Origin: a bacterium
GTDB taxonomy: Bacteria; Armatimonadota; Fimbriimonadia; Fimbriimonadales; Fimbriimonadaceae
NCBI GenBank assembly: GCA_013823945.1
Contig: PNMZ01000002.1
Location: 1-64,000, forward strand
Direction of reading: 5' to 3'
Length of the DNA stretch: 64,000 bases
The notes beneath the pieces are model-generated. The model was not told the DNA's origin. It saw nothing but the letters and a program-made list of their open reading frames with translations, and made no database searches. The translations under genes were made by a program, and so were the position numbers. Positions 51,306 to 59,472 of this stretch are shown one piece after another. Each line of letters starts with the position of its first letter. The first letter of the stretch is position 1.

Positions 51306-52382
51306 ATGGCGAAGAAGATCAAAGTTGGTGTGATTGGGACGGGGATGATTGCGAATCATGCGCACTTGCCGGGATATTTCTCGATTCCGGATGAAGTGGA
51401 AGTTGTTTGGCTTTGTGACAAGAAGGCGGATCGGCTGGCCGAGAACGCGACGAAATGGGGGGTGAGCAAGACGACAGAGAATTATCACGACTTGCTGAAT
51501 GATCCGGAGATTGACGCGGTGAGCGTCGCGACGCCGAACTTGGAGCATATGCAGATGACGGTCGACGCGCTTAAGGCAGGCAAGCACGTTCTGTGTGAGA
51601 AGCCACTTTCAATGAATGCCGATCAGAGCAAGGCGATGTGCCGAGCGGCGAAGGAAAGCGGGAAGGTGTTGCAGGTTGGTTTGCAGTATCGGTTCTGTGG
51701 TCCGGGGATGTTCATGAAGGATTACATTGCTAACGGCCATATGGGCGATATCTATTACGGTCGGGCACAGGCGATGCGCCGACGGGGCGTTCCGGGTTGG
51801 GGGGTTTTTACGAATAAGGAGAAGCAAGGCGGAGGCCCGCTGATTGATATTGGGGTGCACATTTTGGACTTCACATTGCACTTGATGGGTTATCCGAAGC
51901 CGGTGGCGGCGACGGGGAAGACTTGGGACATGTTGGGCAAGAATCCTAAAATTACGAACTTCATGGGTGACTATGATCGTTCGACGTTCACCGTTGAGGA
52001 TATGGCGGTGGGGATGATCCGGTTTGAGGATGGTCAGATGGTGCTTTTGGAAAGCTCATTTATGGCGAATATTGAGCAAGAGTTCTTTAAGACGACCTTG
52101 ATGGGCACTAAAAGCGGAGCGGAAGTTTGTCCGGGCTTTAGTGAGGATCCGATTGTGATCTTTAGTGAGCGAGACAAGCAGGTGTTCAATGAGCGCCCGG
52201 TGAATATTCCGGATGTGAAGAGTTCGCATGTGAAGGAAGTTCAGGAGTTTGTGCGGACGATTCGGGAGGGCGGTGAGTCGCTGGTTCCGGGTGAGCACGG
52301 GTTGATTTTGAATGCGATCTTTGATGCGGTGTATAAGAGTTCGGAGACGGGTCAAGAAGAGCGTATTGACTTGAGTTACTAA
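51306..52382 (+). CDS. Gfo/Idh/MocA-family oxidoreductase
   Basis: About 358 aa NAD(P)-dependent sugar/inositol-type dehydrogenase. The Rossmann start is KVGVIGTGMIANHAHLPGY, the catalytic segment is GKHVLCEKPLSMNADQSKAM with the Lys of EKP, and QVGLQYRFCGPGMFMKDYI and GGGPLIDIGVHILDFTLHL (His as acid/base) complete the site. ATG 51306 fits the fold better than TTG 51276. Substrate unknown; it stands alone and ends in a clear terminator. Confidence 0.93.
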   Translation: MAKKIKVGVIGTGMIANHAHLPGYFSIPDEVEVVWLCDKKADRLAENATKWGVSKTTENYHDLLNDPEIDAVSVATPNLEHMQMTVDALKAGKHVLCEKPLSMNADQSKAMCRAAKESGKVLQVGLQYRFCGPGMFMKDYIANGHMGDIYYGRAQAMRRRGVPGWGVFTNKEKQGGGPLIDIGVHILDFTLHLMGYPKPVAATGKTWDMLGKNPKITNFMGDYDRSTFTVEDMAVGMIRFEDGQMVLLESSFMANIEQEFFKTTLMGTKSGAEVCPGFSEDPIVIFSERDKQVFNERPVNIPDVKSSHVKEVQEFVRTIREGGESLVPGEHGLILNAIFDAVYKSSETGQEERIDLSY

Positions 52383-52402
52383 CTGAGCTTCTAGTTTGAA
52401 CC

Positions 52403-52435
52403 CCCCCTAAGTGCAGTGCCTTAGGGGGAATTTTT
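52403..52435 (+). terminator. terminator after Gfo/Idh/MocA gene
   Basis: CCCCCTAAG (52403-52411) pairs with CTTAGGGGG (52420-52428), followed by AATTTTTG. It lies 20 nt after the stop, between convergent genes. Confidence 0.87.
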
Positions 52436-52449
52436 GTGATTTTTCTCTA

Positions 52450-52920
52450 TTAGTTCCAATGGACGTCGGTGTCGCCATCGAGGGCTTGGATGTAGTTGAG
52501 TTGGGCTGTGTGGTACATCATGTGGACGGAGGCGAGGCCGACCATTCCGCTGAAGGATGTTTCACGTTCGCCGATTTTGAATTTTTCGTTAAATTTGTCG
52601 CCGGGAATGGGTTCCATGGCGGCGAGAATGGCTTCGGCTGATCCTTTGAGTTGAGAGATGGCGGTTTCTTTGTTCCGGTCGGAGTCCGGACAGACAGCCC
52701 AATCGTCACCGAAGGGCCACGGGCCGGGATCTTCGCCTCGGAGTTGGGCAGCGATGCGGTGGTTGACAACAATGACTTCGTGGGTGAAATCGTAGCCGGA
52801 GCGAGCTTTTCCGCCGGGTGATTTTTCGAGTTGTTCGTGGGAGAGGGCTTCGAGGTCTTGGGTGTAGAAGTTGGCGGATTGGTTGATACGTTCGCGGAGG
52901 AAGTCTTTGAGCTCGGACAT
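52450..52920 (-). CDS. DinB-family protein
   Basis: 156 aa, a four-helix bundle of the DinB/YfiT type. SGYDFTHEVIVVNHRIAAQL carries the first His ligand (His47) and MVGLASVHMMYHTAQLNYIQ the two late His ligands of the metal site. Family members are metal-dependent, some being thiol-dependent S-transferases; activity here is unknown. ATG 52920 has no strong ribosome-binding site. Between this gene and the next there is an AT-rich gap with no feature. Confidence 0.8.
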   Translation of the reverse strand: MSELKDFLRERINQSANFYTQDLEALSHEQLEKSPGGKARSGYDFTHEVIVVNHRIAAQLRGEDPGPWPFGDDWAVCPDSDRNKETAISQLKGSAEAILAAMEPIPGDKFNEKFKIGERETSFSGMVGLASVHMMYHTAQLNYIQALDGDTDVHWN

Positions 52921-53014
52921 GGGGTTGAGTTTACTTGAAGAAATTGAGTTTTTTTTTCTAGCGAATCGAAATCAGATTGGCTGGATCTGCCCCACCTCAG
53001 CCCCTTAAAGGAAG

Positions 53015-53896
53015 TTAGGTGGAAGGGGGTAGTAGAGTTAAGACTGCGACTTCGGGAGGGCAGAAGAGGCGGGAGGGGAAGAAGGTGGTGGCGAGGCCAC
53101 GGGTGACGTAGAGGGGGGCTGGGGCATTGGGATAGAAGCCTCGGATGTACTTGCGTCCGTTGGACGTTTTTTTGGGTGCCCAGCCCCAGGGGGCGAGGAA
53201 CTGTCCGCCGTGAGAGTGGCCCGCGAGCATGAGTTCGGGGCCGAACGGGAGTTGTTCGACCATATCGGGTTCGTGCCAGAGGACGACAATGGGGTTTTGG
53301 GGGTTGGATTTTTCGAGGGTGGTGCAGGGAGCCGGGGTGCCGCCATTGGCAGAATCTATTCCGGCCCATTCTATGCCGTCTTGTTGGTGCACTTGATTAA
53401 GGAGAAATCGGGCCCCGAGGTCTTCGATGATGGTTTTAACTTGGTTGACATCTCCTCGGTCGTGGTCGCGATTGCCGGGGATCACGAGGCATTTCCCAGC
53501 GAAATAGGGGAGGTCTTGGAGAGCAAACTGGAGGAGGTGGCGGTAGTAGGGTGTGTTGCGGTCGACAAGATCACCGCCGATCACGAGGACATCGGGGTTT
53601 TGCTCGGCGAGCCAGGCGAGGGCGGCTCGGGCGAGGGTGATGGTTTGCTGGTCGCGGATGTGGAGGTCGGCAATGAACCCGATGCGATAGCCGGCGAGGG
53701 AGGAGGGCCAGCGGGGGATGGTCAGTGTTCGTTGCTCCGCAACGAGGCGATTTGCTTCGACAAAATGTCCATACGCAAGCGCGGCGGCTCCGATTCCGGA
53801 TGCGGCTGTGAGGAACGTCGGAAGGGCTTTCAAGAGTGAGGGTTTACCTGGTTCGGATGAAAGCCCGTTGGCACCGGGATTATCTGGTCTTAGCAA
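53015..53896 (-). CDS. membrane-anchored metallophosphoesterase
   Basis: About 293 aa. An N-terminal helix (FLTAASGIGAAALAYG) anchors or exports the protein. The calcineurin-like motifs are IGFIADLHIRD (D-x-H), LVIGGDLVDRN (GD), LVIPGNRDHDRGD, VVLWHEPDM, and LMLAGHSHGGQ (GHxH). The central motif reads Gly-Asn-Arg-Asp-His-Asp where GNH(D/E) is usual. It resembles YkuE/YaeI-type periplasm-facing enzymes. The start is uncertain (TTG 53896, overlapping the metalloprotease stop by 17 nt, or a later TTG at LKALPTF). Confidence 0.85.
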   Translation of the reverse strand: MLRPDNPGANGLSSEPGKPSLLKALPTFLTAASGIGAAALAYGHFVEANRLVAEQRTLTIPRWPSSLAGYRIGFIADLHIRDQQTITLARAALAWLAEQNPDVLVIGGDLVDRNTPYYRHLLQFALQDLPYFAGKCLVIPGNRDHDRGDVNQVKTIIEDLGARFLLNQVHQQDGIEWAGIDSANGGTPAPCTTLEKSNPQNPIVVLWHEPDMVEQLPFGPELMLAGHSHGGQFLAPWGWAPKKTSNGRKYIRGFYPNAPAPLYVTRGLATTFFPSRLFCPPEVAVLTLLPPST

Positions 53897-54599
53897 CCAG
53901 ACAAGCCTGGGTGATCTGCTTGGCTTCGGATCGAGCTTCGCGAAAAGCAGTTAGTTCTCGCTCACTCAATTTGGTTACGGGGCTTTTGAGATAGAGTGGA
54001 CCCATAATGTCGCCAAAGGTGGGGCTATCCCAGAGACCAAGGACGTGCCCGATTTCGTGGGCGGCGGTGTGAACCATGGCGTCCTTTGGCATAAGGCGTC
54101 CGGTTGGAGTTTGGGAGCGAAGTTTAATATCAGCGGTGATGTTGCTGGTGAAGTTGTTGTTGCCCCAGTCAAAGACTTGGCGTTGCCAGACGGCGAATCC
54201 AGCGATGTTTGTGCCCATGTTGCGTACTTCGGTCTGAAAGTTGATTCGGACGTTGGCTTTGCGGGGCTCGACTTCAACAAAGTTGACTTCGCCATTGAGA
54301 GCTTCGCTCCAGAGGGCGATCGCTTGGTCGGCGGCGGCACGGGCTTCGGCGCGCTGGGCATCAGGGATCCCATCGGTGTTTACGGAGAATTTGATATCGC
54401 CGTCAACAAGAACTGAGTTTGAATAGGCTATGGCACGCTCGTAGTCGCCCGACAGCATTGCAGTGTTGGCGGTTCGTAGCATTTCCCGAAGCTTGGGTTG
54501 AATGAGGTCGGGTTGGTTGTTTGGCCCAAACTGGGATGCGGATGCCATGCCCGCGACAAGGAGGAGGGTCAATCCGGATAGGGATTTGAGGTTTTTCAT
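53880..54599 (-). CDS. secreted matrixin-like zinc metalloprotease
   Basis: 239 aa. Signal peptide (LSGLTLLLVAGMASAS) then a pro-like helical part (QPKLREMLRTANTAMLSGDY). The catalytic site is HTAAHEIGHVLGLWD: His181, Glu182, His185 and Asp191 in place of the usual third His, with a Met-turn Met199 in GDIMGPLYL. The Asp-type third ligand is known in some metzincins such as snapalysin. It probably degrades extracellular protein. It lies upstream of and overlaps the metallophosphoesterase gene, so they share a transcript. Confidence 0.85.
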   Translation of the reverse strand: MKNLKSLSGLTLLLVAGMASASQFGPNNQPDLIQPKLREMLRTANTAMLSGDYERAIAYSNSVLVDGDIKFSVNTDGIPDAQRAEARAAADQAIALWSEALNGEVNFVEVEPRKANVRINFQTEVRNMGTNIAGFAVWQRQVFDWGNNNFTSNITADIKLRSQTPTGRLMPKDAMVHTAAHEIGHVLGLWDSPTFGDIMGPLYLKSPVTKLSERELTAFREARSEAKQITQACLVAKTR

Positions 54600-54740
54600 A
54601 ATCAGCCCTTCGTGGGGTGCGACAGTTCACACCCTTCTCAGCAAGGGAGGTTTTCCAGGTTGATGTCGACAAAATTCCCGTGCGGCTTGCTGGTATTCGC
54701 TATTTCTAGTGGGATTGCGGGGGTGGGGTACAAGGGGGTT

Positions 54741-55643
54741 GTGAGCGGACCGAAATTGGTGGCGGTTATGGGGCCGACAGGGTCGGGGAAGAGTGCGGTC
54801 GCGGAGCGACTTGCGGATGATTGGGGGGCGATATTAGTCAATGCGGATGCATTTCAGGTTTATCGAGGCTTTGATATCGGCACAAACAAGCCAACGAACC
54901 GTGAACGCTATGAGCTGGTTGATATTTGTGATCCTGAGGAGCAGTTTGGGGTTGGGGAATGGCTACGCCGAGTCGAGGGGATACTGCAATCGGCTTGGGA
55001 AGCTCGGGAGGACGTGATTGTTGTGGGAGGGACAGGGCTTTACATTCGAGCTTTGTTCGAGGGGTATGCAGAGATGTCGGGGCCTCCTGATCCGGATTTG
55101 AGGGAGGAATTGATGAGGCGAGAAGCTGAGGAGGGACTTGAGAAGTTAGTCGAGCTGCTCAAGACAGTTGATCCTGGTCTGGCGGCGCGAGTTGACTTGC
55201 GGAATGGGGTTCGCGTGAGGCGGGCACTGGAGAAGGTTTTGGGTGGAGGAGAGCAAATTCAGGTTGAGGTTCCTGACTTTCGCAAATTTAAATTTGGGCT
55301 TGATGTGGCGGTTGAGGAATTGCGCCAGCGGTTGGAAAAGCGACTTCTGGAGATGATTGATGGGGGTTGGATTGAAGAAGTTCGGAAATTGAATGATATA
55401 AACGTGAGCGAAAATGCCCCGGCGATGCGGGCTATCGGGTATTACAGTTGGAGATGTTACTTGTCGGGCGCAACGACGTTCGATGAGGCGTTCGCCGAGG
55501 TTTTGAAGTTGACGGTGCAGTATGCAAAACGTCAGCGGACTTGGATGCGGAAGGAACCGAATCTGAATATGATTGCTATGCAGTCTTGGGATGAGGCGGG
55601 GTTAGAAGCGGCAGTTTCGGCGATCAAGACGTCAGTTGATTAA
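54741..55643 (+). CDS. miaA: tRNA dimethylallyltransferase
   Basis: 300 aa. Adds the dimethylallyl group to A37 of tRNAs reading U-starting codons. Walker A is MGPTGSGKSAVAERLA (residues 10-25), VNADAFQVYRGFDIGTNKPT is the family's DSRQ-like segment with Ala-Phe in place of Ser-Arg, and IVVGGTGLYIRALFEGY is the substrate tunnel. I chose GTG 54741 with AAGGGGG 2 nt upstream, because the longer frame from 54612 has no homology and MiaA normally begins just before the P-loop. hfq follows after 15 nt, a widespread pairing. Confidence 0.94.
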   Translation: MSGPKLVAVMGPTGSGKSAVAERLADDWGAILVNADAFQVYRGFDIGTNKPTNRERYELVDICDPEEQFGVGEWLRRVEGILQSAWEAREDVIVVGGTGLYIRALFEGYAEMSGPPDPDLREELMRREAEEGLEKLVELLKTVDPGLAARVDLRNGVRVRRALEKVLGGGEQIQVEVPDFRKFKFGLDVAVEELRQRLEKRLLEMIDGGWIEEVRKLNDINVSENAPAMRAIGYYSWRCYLSGATTFDEAFAEVLKLTVQYAKRQRTWMRKEPNLNMIAMQSWDEAGLEAAVSAIKTSVD

Positions 55644-55658
55644 TACGAGAGCGACACA

Positions 55659-55913
55659 ATGGGCAAAGCAATCAATCTTCAAGACATGTTCTTGAATCAG
55701 GTTCGGAAGGAAGGGATTCAGGTCACGATTTATCTGATGGGGGGTGTTCAATTGCGGGGAAGCGTGAAGGGTTTTGATGCATTTACGGTGCTATTGGATT
55801 CACCGGGCAAGCCGACTCAATTGGTTTACAAGCATGCGATCACGAGCGTGGTGCCGAGCAAGCAAGTGGGCCAACGTGACGAAGAAGACACTCCGGAAAA
55901 GTCCGAGGAGTAA
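55659..55913 (+). CDS. hfq: RNA chaperone Hfq
   Basis: 84 aa Sm-fold protein that forms a hexamer and mediates sRNA-mRNA pairing. [20 protein letters not shown] is the proximal helix and first strand, [20 protein letters not shown] the Sm1 motif, and [16 protein letters not shown] the Sm2 (YKHAI) motif. The C-terminal tail is short and acidic ([12 protein letters not shown]). It lies between miaA and dapF, and its stop region supplies the ribosome-binding site for dapF (GAGGAG at 55905-55910). Confidence 0.97.
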   Translation: MGKAINLQDMFLNQVRKEGIQVTIYLMGGVQLRGSVKGFDAFTVLLDSPGKPTQLVYKHAITSVVPSKQVGQRDEEDTPEKSEE

Positions 55914-55916
55914 CGT

Positions 55917-56729
55917 CTGAAATTTGAGAAGTGGCACGGAATTGGGAACGATTTCGTGCTGCTTGGCTCGGTTCCTGATGATTTGGATCGGGCTGGTTTG
56001 TCGGATCTTGCGATTGCCGTTTGTCGCCGGACTTTTGGAATTGGGGCAGACGGATTACTTTTGGGCATTGATAGTGAATTAGCTGATGCTCGCATGGTGA
56101 TGCTGAATCCGGACGGTTCAGAAGCGGAGATGTGTGGCAACGGATTGAGGTGCTTCGCTCGTTGGTTTCACGAGGAAACTGGGGGCGATGGTCGGTACCG
56201 GATTGAGACGGGGGCGGGAGTGTTGACTTGCCGGATTGAGGGAGATCAAGTCGCAGTGGAGATGGGTCGCGCAACTGTTTTGGGGGATGGGTATCCGACT
56301 TCTGTTGAGTTGGATGGACGACAATTTGCATCGAGATGTGTGAGTATGGGAAATCCACATTTGGTCGTTTTTGTAGAAGAATGGGAGGAAGTGCCGCTGG
56401 AACAATGGGGGCCAGAGTTGGAGGTTCATTCAGCGTTTCCGGATCGGACTAACGTTCATTTTTTGAGCCAAGTTAGCGAAGGTGTTCTTCGTCAGTTGAC
56501 TTGGGAGCGGGGAGCGGGAATGACTTTGGCTTGTGGGACAGGTGCTTGTGCTTGTGCGGTGGCGGCTCGGGATTTTGGGTGGATCGGTGACCGTAGTTTG
56601 ATTCATTTACCGGGGGGCGATTTGGTGATTGATCTATCCGGTATGGAGGTCACAATGACGGGGGGAGCGGAGCGGACTTTTCGCGGGAAATGGCTTGGCA
56701 AGCGTGGTTGCTGGCCAGATGAAGATTAG
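55917..56729 (+). CDS. dapF: diaminopimelate epimerase (CTG start)
   Basis: 270 aa. Converts LL- to meso-diaminopimelate for lysine and peptidoglycan. The conserved opening KFEKWHGIGNDFVLL lies upstream of any ATG or GTG: within that stretch the only near-cognate start is CTG 55917, with GAGGAG 6 nt before it. From that start the catalytic cysteines are Cys73 (EMCGNGLRC) and Cys206 (LACGTGACAC), and Cys73 matches the usual numbering. GTG 55956 would delete the opening motif. It follows hfq by 3 nt and overlaps the convergent smpB stop by 4 nt. Confidence 0.93.
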   Translation: MKFEKWHGIGNDFVLLGSVPDDLDRAGLSDLAIAVCRRTFGIGADGLLLGIDSELADARMVMLNPDGSEAEMCGNGLRCFARWFHEETGGDGRYRIETGAGVLTCRIEGDQVAVEMGRATVLGDGYPTSVELDGRQFASRCVSMGNPHLVVFVEEWEEVPLEQWGPELEVHSAFPDRTNVHFLSQVSEGVLRQLTWERGAGMTLACGTGACACAVAARDFGWIGDRSLIHLPGGDLVIDLSGMEVTMTGGAERTFRGKWLGKRGCWPDED

Positions 56730-57196
56730 CGGTCGCGGTCGAGGTCTCGTTTTTCGTCCTTTGCTTTGATTGATTCCCGTTTGTCGTAGTTTTTCTTCCC
56801 TCGGGCGAGGGCAATTGCGACTTTGGCTTTGCCGTTTTTGAAATAGATTTTAAAGGGCACGAGAGCAAGTCCTTTTTGTTCAGATTTCTTTTGAAGTTGG
56901 AAGATTTCGGCGCGATGCATGAGAAGTTTGCGCGATCTTCTGCGATCAGGCTGGAATGCGGCGGTGAATTCGTAGGGTTCGATATCGAGGTTAAAGATGA
57001 ATAGTTCGTCTTCTTTAACTTGACAGTATGCGTCAGTGAGGTTTGCTCTGCCGTTATAGATAGCCTTTACTTCGGAGCCGACAAGAACGATTCCCGCTTC
57101 GAAAGTTTCCTCAAAGTGGTAGTCAAAGGAGGCTTTGCGATTTTGAATAGTTGCGGGGCCCTTATTTTGTTCTTTTTTGGAATTTTTTGCCCCCAT
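56726..57196 (-). CDS. smpB: SsrA-binding protein SmpB
   Basis: 156 aa, partner of tmRNA in ribosome rescue. IQNRKASFDYHFEETFEAGI, VLVGSEVKAIYNGRANLTDA and LLMHRAEIFQLQKKSEQKGL are the conserved OB-fold blocks. VPFKIYFKNGKAKVAIALAR and GKKNYDKRESIKAKDEKRDL form the C-terminal region with the basic tail that enters the decoding centre. It is alone on the minus strand; the tmRNA gene is not in the window. Confidence 0.97.
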   Translation of the reverse strand: MGAKNSKKEQNKGPATIQNRKASFDYHFEETFEAGIVLVGSEVKAIYNGRANLTDAYCQVKEDELFIFNLDIEPYEFTAAFQPDRRRSRKLLMHRAEIFQLQKKSEQKGLALVPFKIYFKNGKAKVAIALARGKKNYDKRESIKAKDEKRDLDRDR

Positions 57197-57240
57197 GGGT
57201 CGTTGATTCTACCGTGAACTCAGGGAGGTACCATTTGGCG

Positions 57241-58023
57241 ATGCGTGCTTGGACGATTGGAGTGATTGGTTTGTTGGCACTGACGGCAGTGGGTTGTCAG
57301 GGCAAGAACGCGGTCAAGTCGGAATTTGATACAGGCCTGAAAGAGCTGAAAAAGATTGATGAGAAGGTTGGGACGGGCCGGGAGGTGGTAGTCGGTGACA
57401 CAGCTTATGTTTTGTATCGAGGCACGTTGCTCAAGAATGGGAGTCAATTTGATGCAAATATGGACGATCCGACGGCAGGCCCACCGTTGTCATTTACGGC
57501 TGGCCCAACAGGAAATGTGATTAAGGGTTGGCAAGACGGAATCGTTGGCATGAAGGAAGGCGGACGACGGATTTTGGAGATTCCCCATGCACAGGGATAT
57601 GGGGCAGCTGGTAGCGGAGAAAAGATTCCACCCAATGCAGATTTGAAGTTTGAAATTGAACTGCTTTATGTTTTGAAGGAAAGTGAGCGTGGCGTTTATG
57701 ATGTGAGCGACCAGAAAGTGGGGACAGGAGCAGAAGTCAAGGAAGGCGATACGGTCACGATTGAATATAAAGGGACTTATTTGAGCGGCAAGGTCTTTGA
57801 TGATTCCCGGGAGCGAGGTGAGCCTCTTGTTTTTAAGGTTGAAGATTCTCCAGAGGCGATGCCAGGCTTGATCGTCGGGATTCAAGGCATGAAGGTTGGC
57901 GGCAAGCGAACGTTGGTGCTTCCCCCTGACCTTGCTTTTGGGTTGGCGGGGACGGAGAGTGTTCAGGGCAATCAGCCCATAAAGATCGAGATTGACCTAA
58001 TCAAGGTCAACGGGAAGAGCTAA
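57241..58023 (+). CDS. lipoprotein with two FKBP-type isomerase domains
   Basis: About 260 aa. A lipobox (LLALTAVGC, Cys19) predicts lipid anchoring. Two FKBP domains follow: one from VGTGREVVVGDTAYVLYRG to NADLKFEIELLYV, another from VGTGAEVKEGDTVTIEYKG to NQPIKIEIDLIKV. Each has the VIKGW/LIVGIQGM-type pocket and a GYG/AFG loop. The start may instead be TTG 57235, which lies 6 nt after GGGAGG; ATG 57241 is 12 nt away. It is a probable folding helper outside the cytoplasm. The next genes follow closely and may be cotranscribed. Confidence 0.9.
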   Translation: MRAWTIGVIGLLALTAVGCQGKNAVKSEFDTGLKELKKIDEKVGTGREVVVGDTAYVLYRGTLLKNGSQFDANMDDPTAGPPLSFTAGPTGNVIKGWQDGIVGMKEGGRRILEIPHAQGYGAAGSGEKIPPNADLKFEIELLYVLKESERGVYDVSDQKVGTGAEVKEGDTVTIEYKGTYLSGKVFDDSRERGEPLVFKVEDSPEAMPGLIVGIQGMKVGGKRTLVLPPDLAFGLAGTESVQGNQPIKIEIDLIKVNGKS

Positions 58024-58030
58024 GGAGCCG

Positions 58031-58738
58031 TTGAAAGAAGTGATGAATTTGCGCAGAAGATTTTTGATGATGTCTGGCCTGTTGGTGGTCGGAGGAGTGG
58101 TTTTGGTCGGGTCGCCGGCATCGGTAGCTCAAGTGACCAAATCAGGTTCCAAATACCAACTCAGGATGAAGTGGTCGAAAGGAGCTAAGCTCGGTTACAA
58201 CCTAGAGATGAAACAGGTTGGTGGGAGTTCGGCTCCGATGAAGATGGGCATTGACTATGTAGTTTCGTCGGTCAAAGGTACTTCCGGAGTTGTCGATGTG
58301 ACGGTGAAAGGGATGGGACAAGAGCCACAGAAGGAAAAGCTCACGATTGATAACCGGGGACGATCCACTGGGGGCAGTACGAGTGGTTTTGGCAACATTC
58401 TGGAGTTCCCTCAAGAAGCGGTTGCAATTGGCGGTACTTGGAAGACTAAGGCGAATCTGCCGGGAATGGGTGGAGGTTCGATGACGGGCACGGCCACAAA
58501 TACACTGAAGGGATTCAGGACGGAAGGCGGCAAGCAGTTCGCCCACGTTGTGACCGACTTGAAAACCACCGGGGGCGGCGTTACGGGAGCAGGCACGACA
58601 AACACGTTGATTTCAATGGCGGATGGTCATATTTTCCGGTCTTCAATGAACCTGAAAATGTCAGTTTCGATGAAGGACAGCAACGGAAAGCCGGTTAATC
58701 AGTCGGTTAACATGGCGATCACGATGACGCGCAAATGA
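58031..58738 (+). CDS. secreted protein of unknown function
   Basis: About 235 aa. An Arg-rich N-terminus (LRRRFLMMSGLLVVGGVVLV) is a signal peptide with a twin-Arg look, RRRFLMM. The mature part is a beta-type domain (YQLRMKWSKGAKLGYNLEMK, VVDVTVKGMGQEPQKEKLTI) with many Thr and Gly, similar in layout to secreted DUF6263-like proteins but not firmly assigned. AAGGAG lies 3 nt before TTG 58031; ATG 58043 is another start. It sits 7 nt after the FKBP lipoprotein, a possible client or partner. Confidence 0.6.
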   Translation: MKEVMNLRRRFLMMSGLLVVGGVVLVGSPASVAQVTKSGSKYQLRMKWSKGAKLGYNLEMKQVGGSSAPMKMGIDYVVSSVKGTSGVVDVTVKGMGQEPQKEKLTIDNRGRSTGGSTSGFGNILEFPQEAVAIGGTWKTKANLPGMGGGSMTGTATNTLKGFRTEGGKQFAHVVTDLKTTGGGVTGAGTTNTLISMADGHIFRSSMNLKMSVSMKDSNGKPVNQSVNMAITMTRK

Positions 58739-59472
58739 GCTGGTTGGTTCGCCCTTCGATGGATTCAGAATTCAATCGTTTGATTGAGGGCCATTCTGAA
58801 TTTGTATTGAAGGGCGAACCTTCTGAATCTGTAATTTTTGAAAACGGAGTTTGGAATCGAAGGTTGGTCGCAGGGCAACCGGGAATCGAAGCGATAAACG
58901 GATCTCTGTATGGTTTAGTTGAGTTGGTGGATAACAACCCGCTGGTGTGCACAGATTTTTTTAGTGTTCCGGGGCCGGTTGCAACGCTGGGATTGATCGG
59001 CTTGGGACCGCTGGTGAGAGCGGGGTTGATTCTTGATGATCCTGTAGCACAGATTTCATTTGAGAGTGATACTTCTGACTTGGTAGCGGGATTGCAGGAA
59101 ATGGGCTGGGGGGGAGACGTTGTCGTCCATGTGGACGTACAGGAAGGACTTGGTTCAGTCCTTGCGGCGGTTTGTATGGCAGAGATTGCGGTCATGAATG
59201 ATTATTCCGAGCTTGATGAGCTGTTCCAAGAAGCATATGGCCGGTCATTTTTTGTGCGAGAAGCGGATGCTTTGCTCTGGGATGCGGAGCAGGTGCGGGG
59301 GAAGGATCATGCTTGTTACACTCTGCGGGTGAGTCCATTTGAAGATCGGGCCCTTGTGACGGTTTTGGTCATGGCGGATCGAGACGGGAAATGCGGCGCC
59401 GCCCAATTGGTTCACGCAATGAACGTGATGTGTGGTTTTGAGGAAAGTTTGGGTTTGGATGTACCCATTTAA
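58735..59472 (+). CDS. degenerate ArgC-like protein without Rossmann domain
   Basis: 245 aa. The C-terminus (LVTVLVMADRDGKCGAAQLV, HAMNVMCGFEESLGL) closely follows the ArgC ending 'DNLvKGAaGQAvQnMNlMfGlxExxGL'. NGSLYGLVELVDNNPLVCTD and PVATLGLIGLGPLVRAGLIL match the central ArgC stretch, but where ArgC has PGC this has Pro79-Gly80-Pro81, so the catalytic Cys is gone. The NADP-binding N-terminal domain and the His-x-His motif are also missing. It is therefore unlikely to be an active N-acetyl-glutamyl-phosphate reductase. It overlaps the preceding gene by 4 nt. The homology call is mine, by eye. Confidence 0.65.
   Translation: MSWLVRPSMDSEFNRLIEGHSEFVLKGEPSESVIFENGVWNRRLVAGQPGIEAINGSLYGLVELVDNNPLVCTDFFSVPGPVATLGLIGLGPLVRAGLILDDPVAQISFESDTSDLVAGLQEMGWGGDVVVHVDVQEGLGSVLAAVCMAEIAVMNDYSELDELFQEAYGRSFFVREADALLWDAEQVRGKDHACYTLRVSPFEDRALVTVLVMADRDGKCGAAQLVHAMNVMCGFEESLGLDVPI

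Noticed and set aside
54612..54740. 43-codon N-terminal extension of MiaA
   Set aside because: MiaA normally starts a few residues before the P-loop. GTG 54741 has a ribosome-binding site nearby and gives the standard length of 300 aa.
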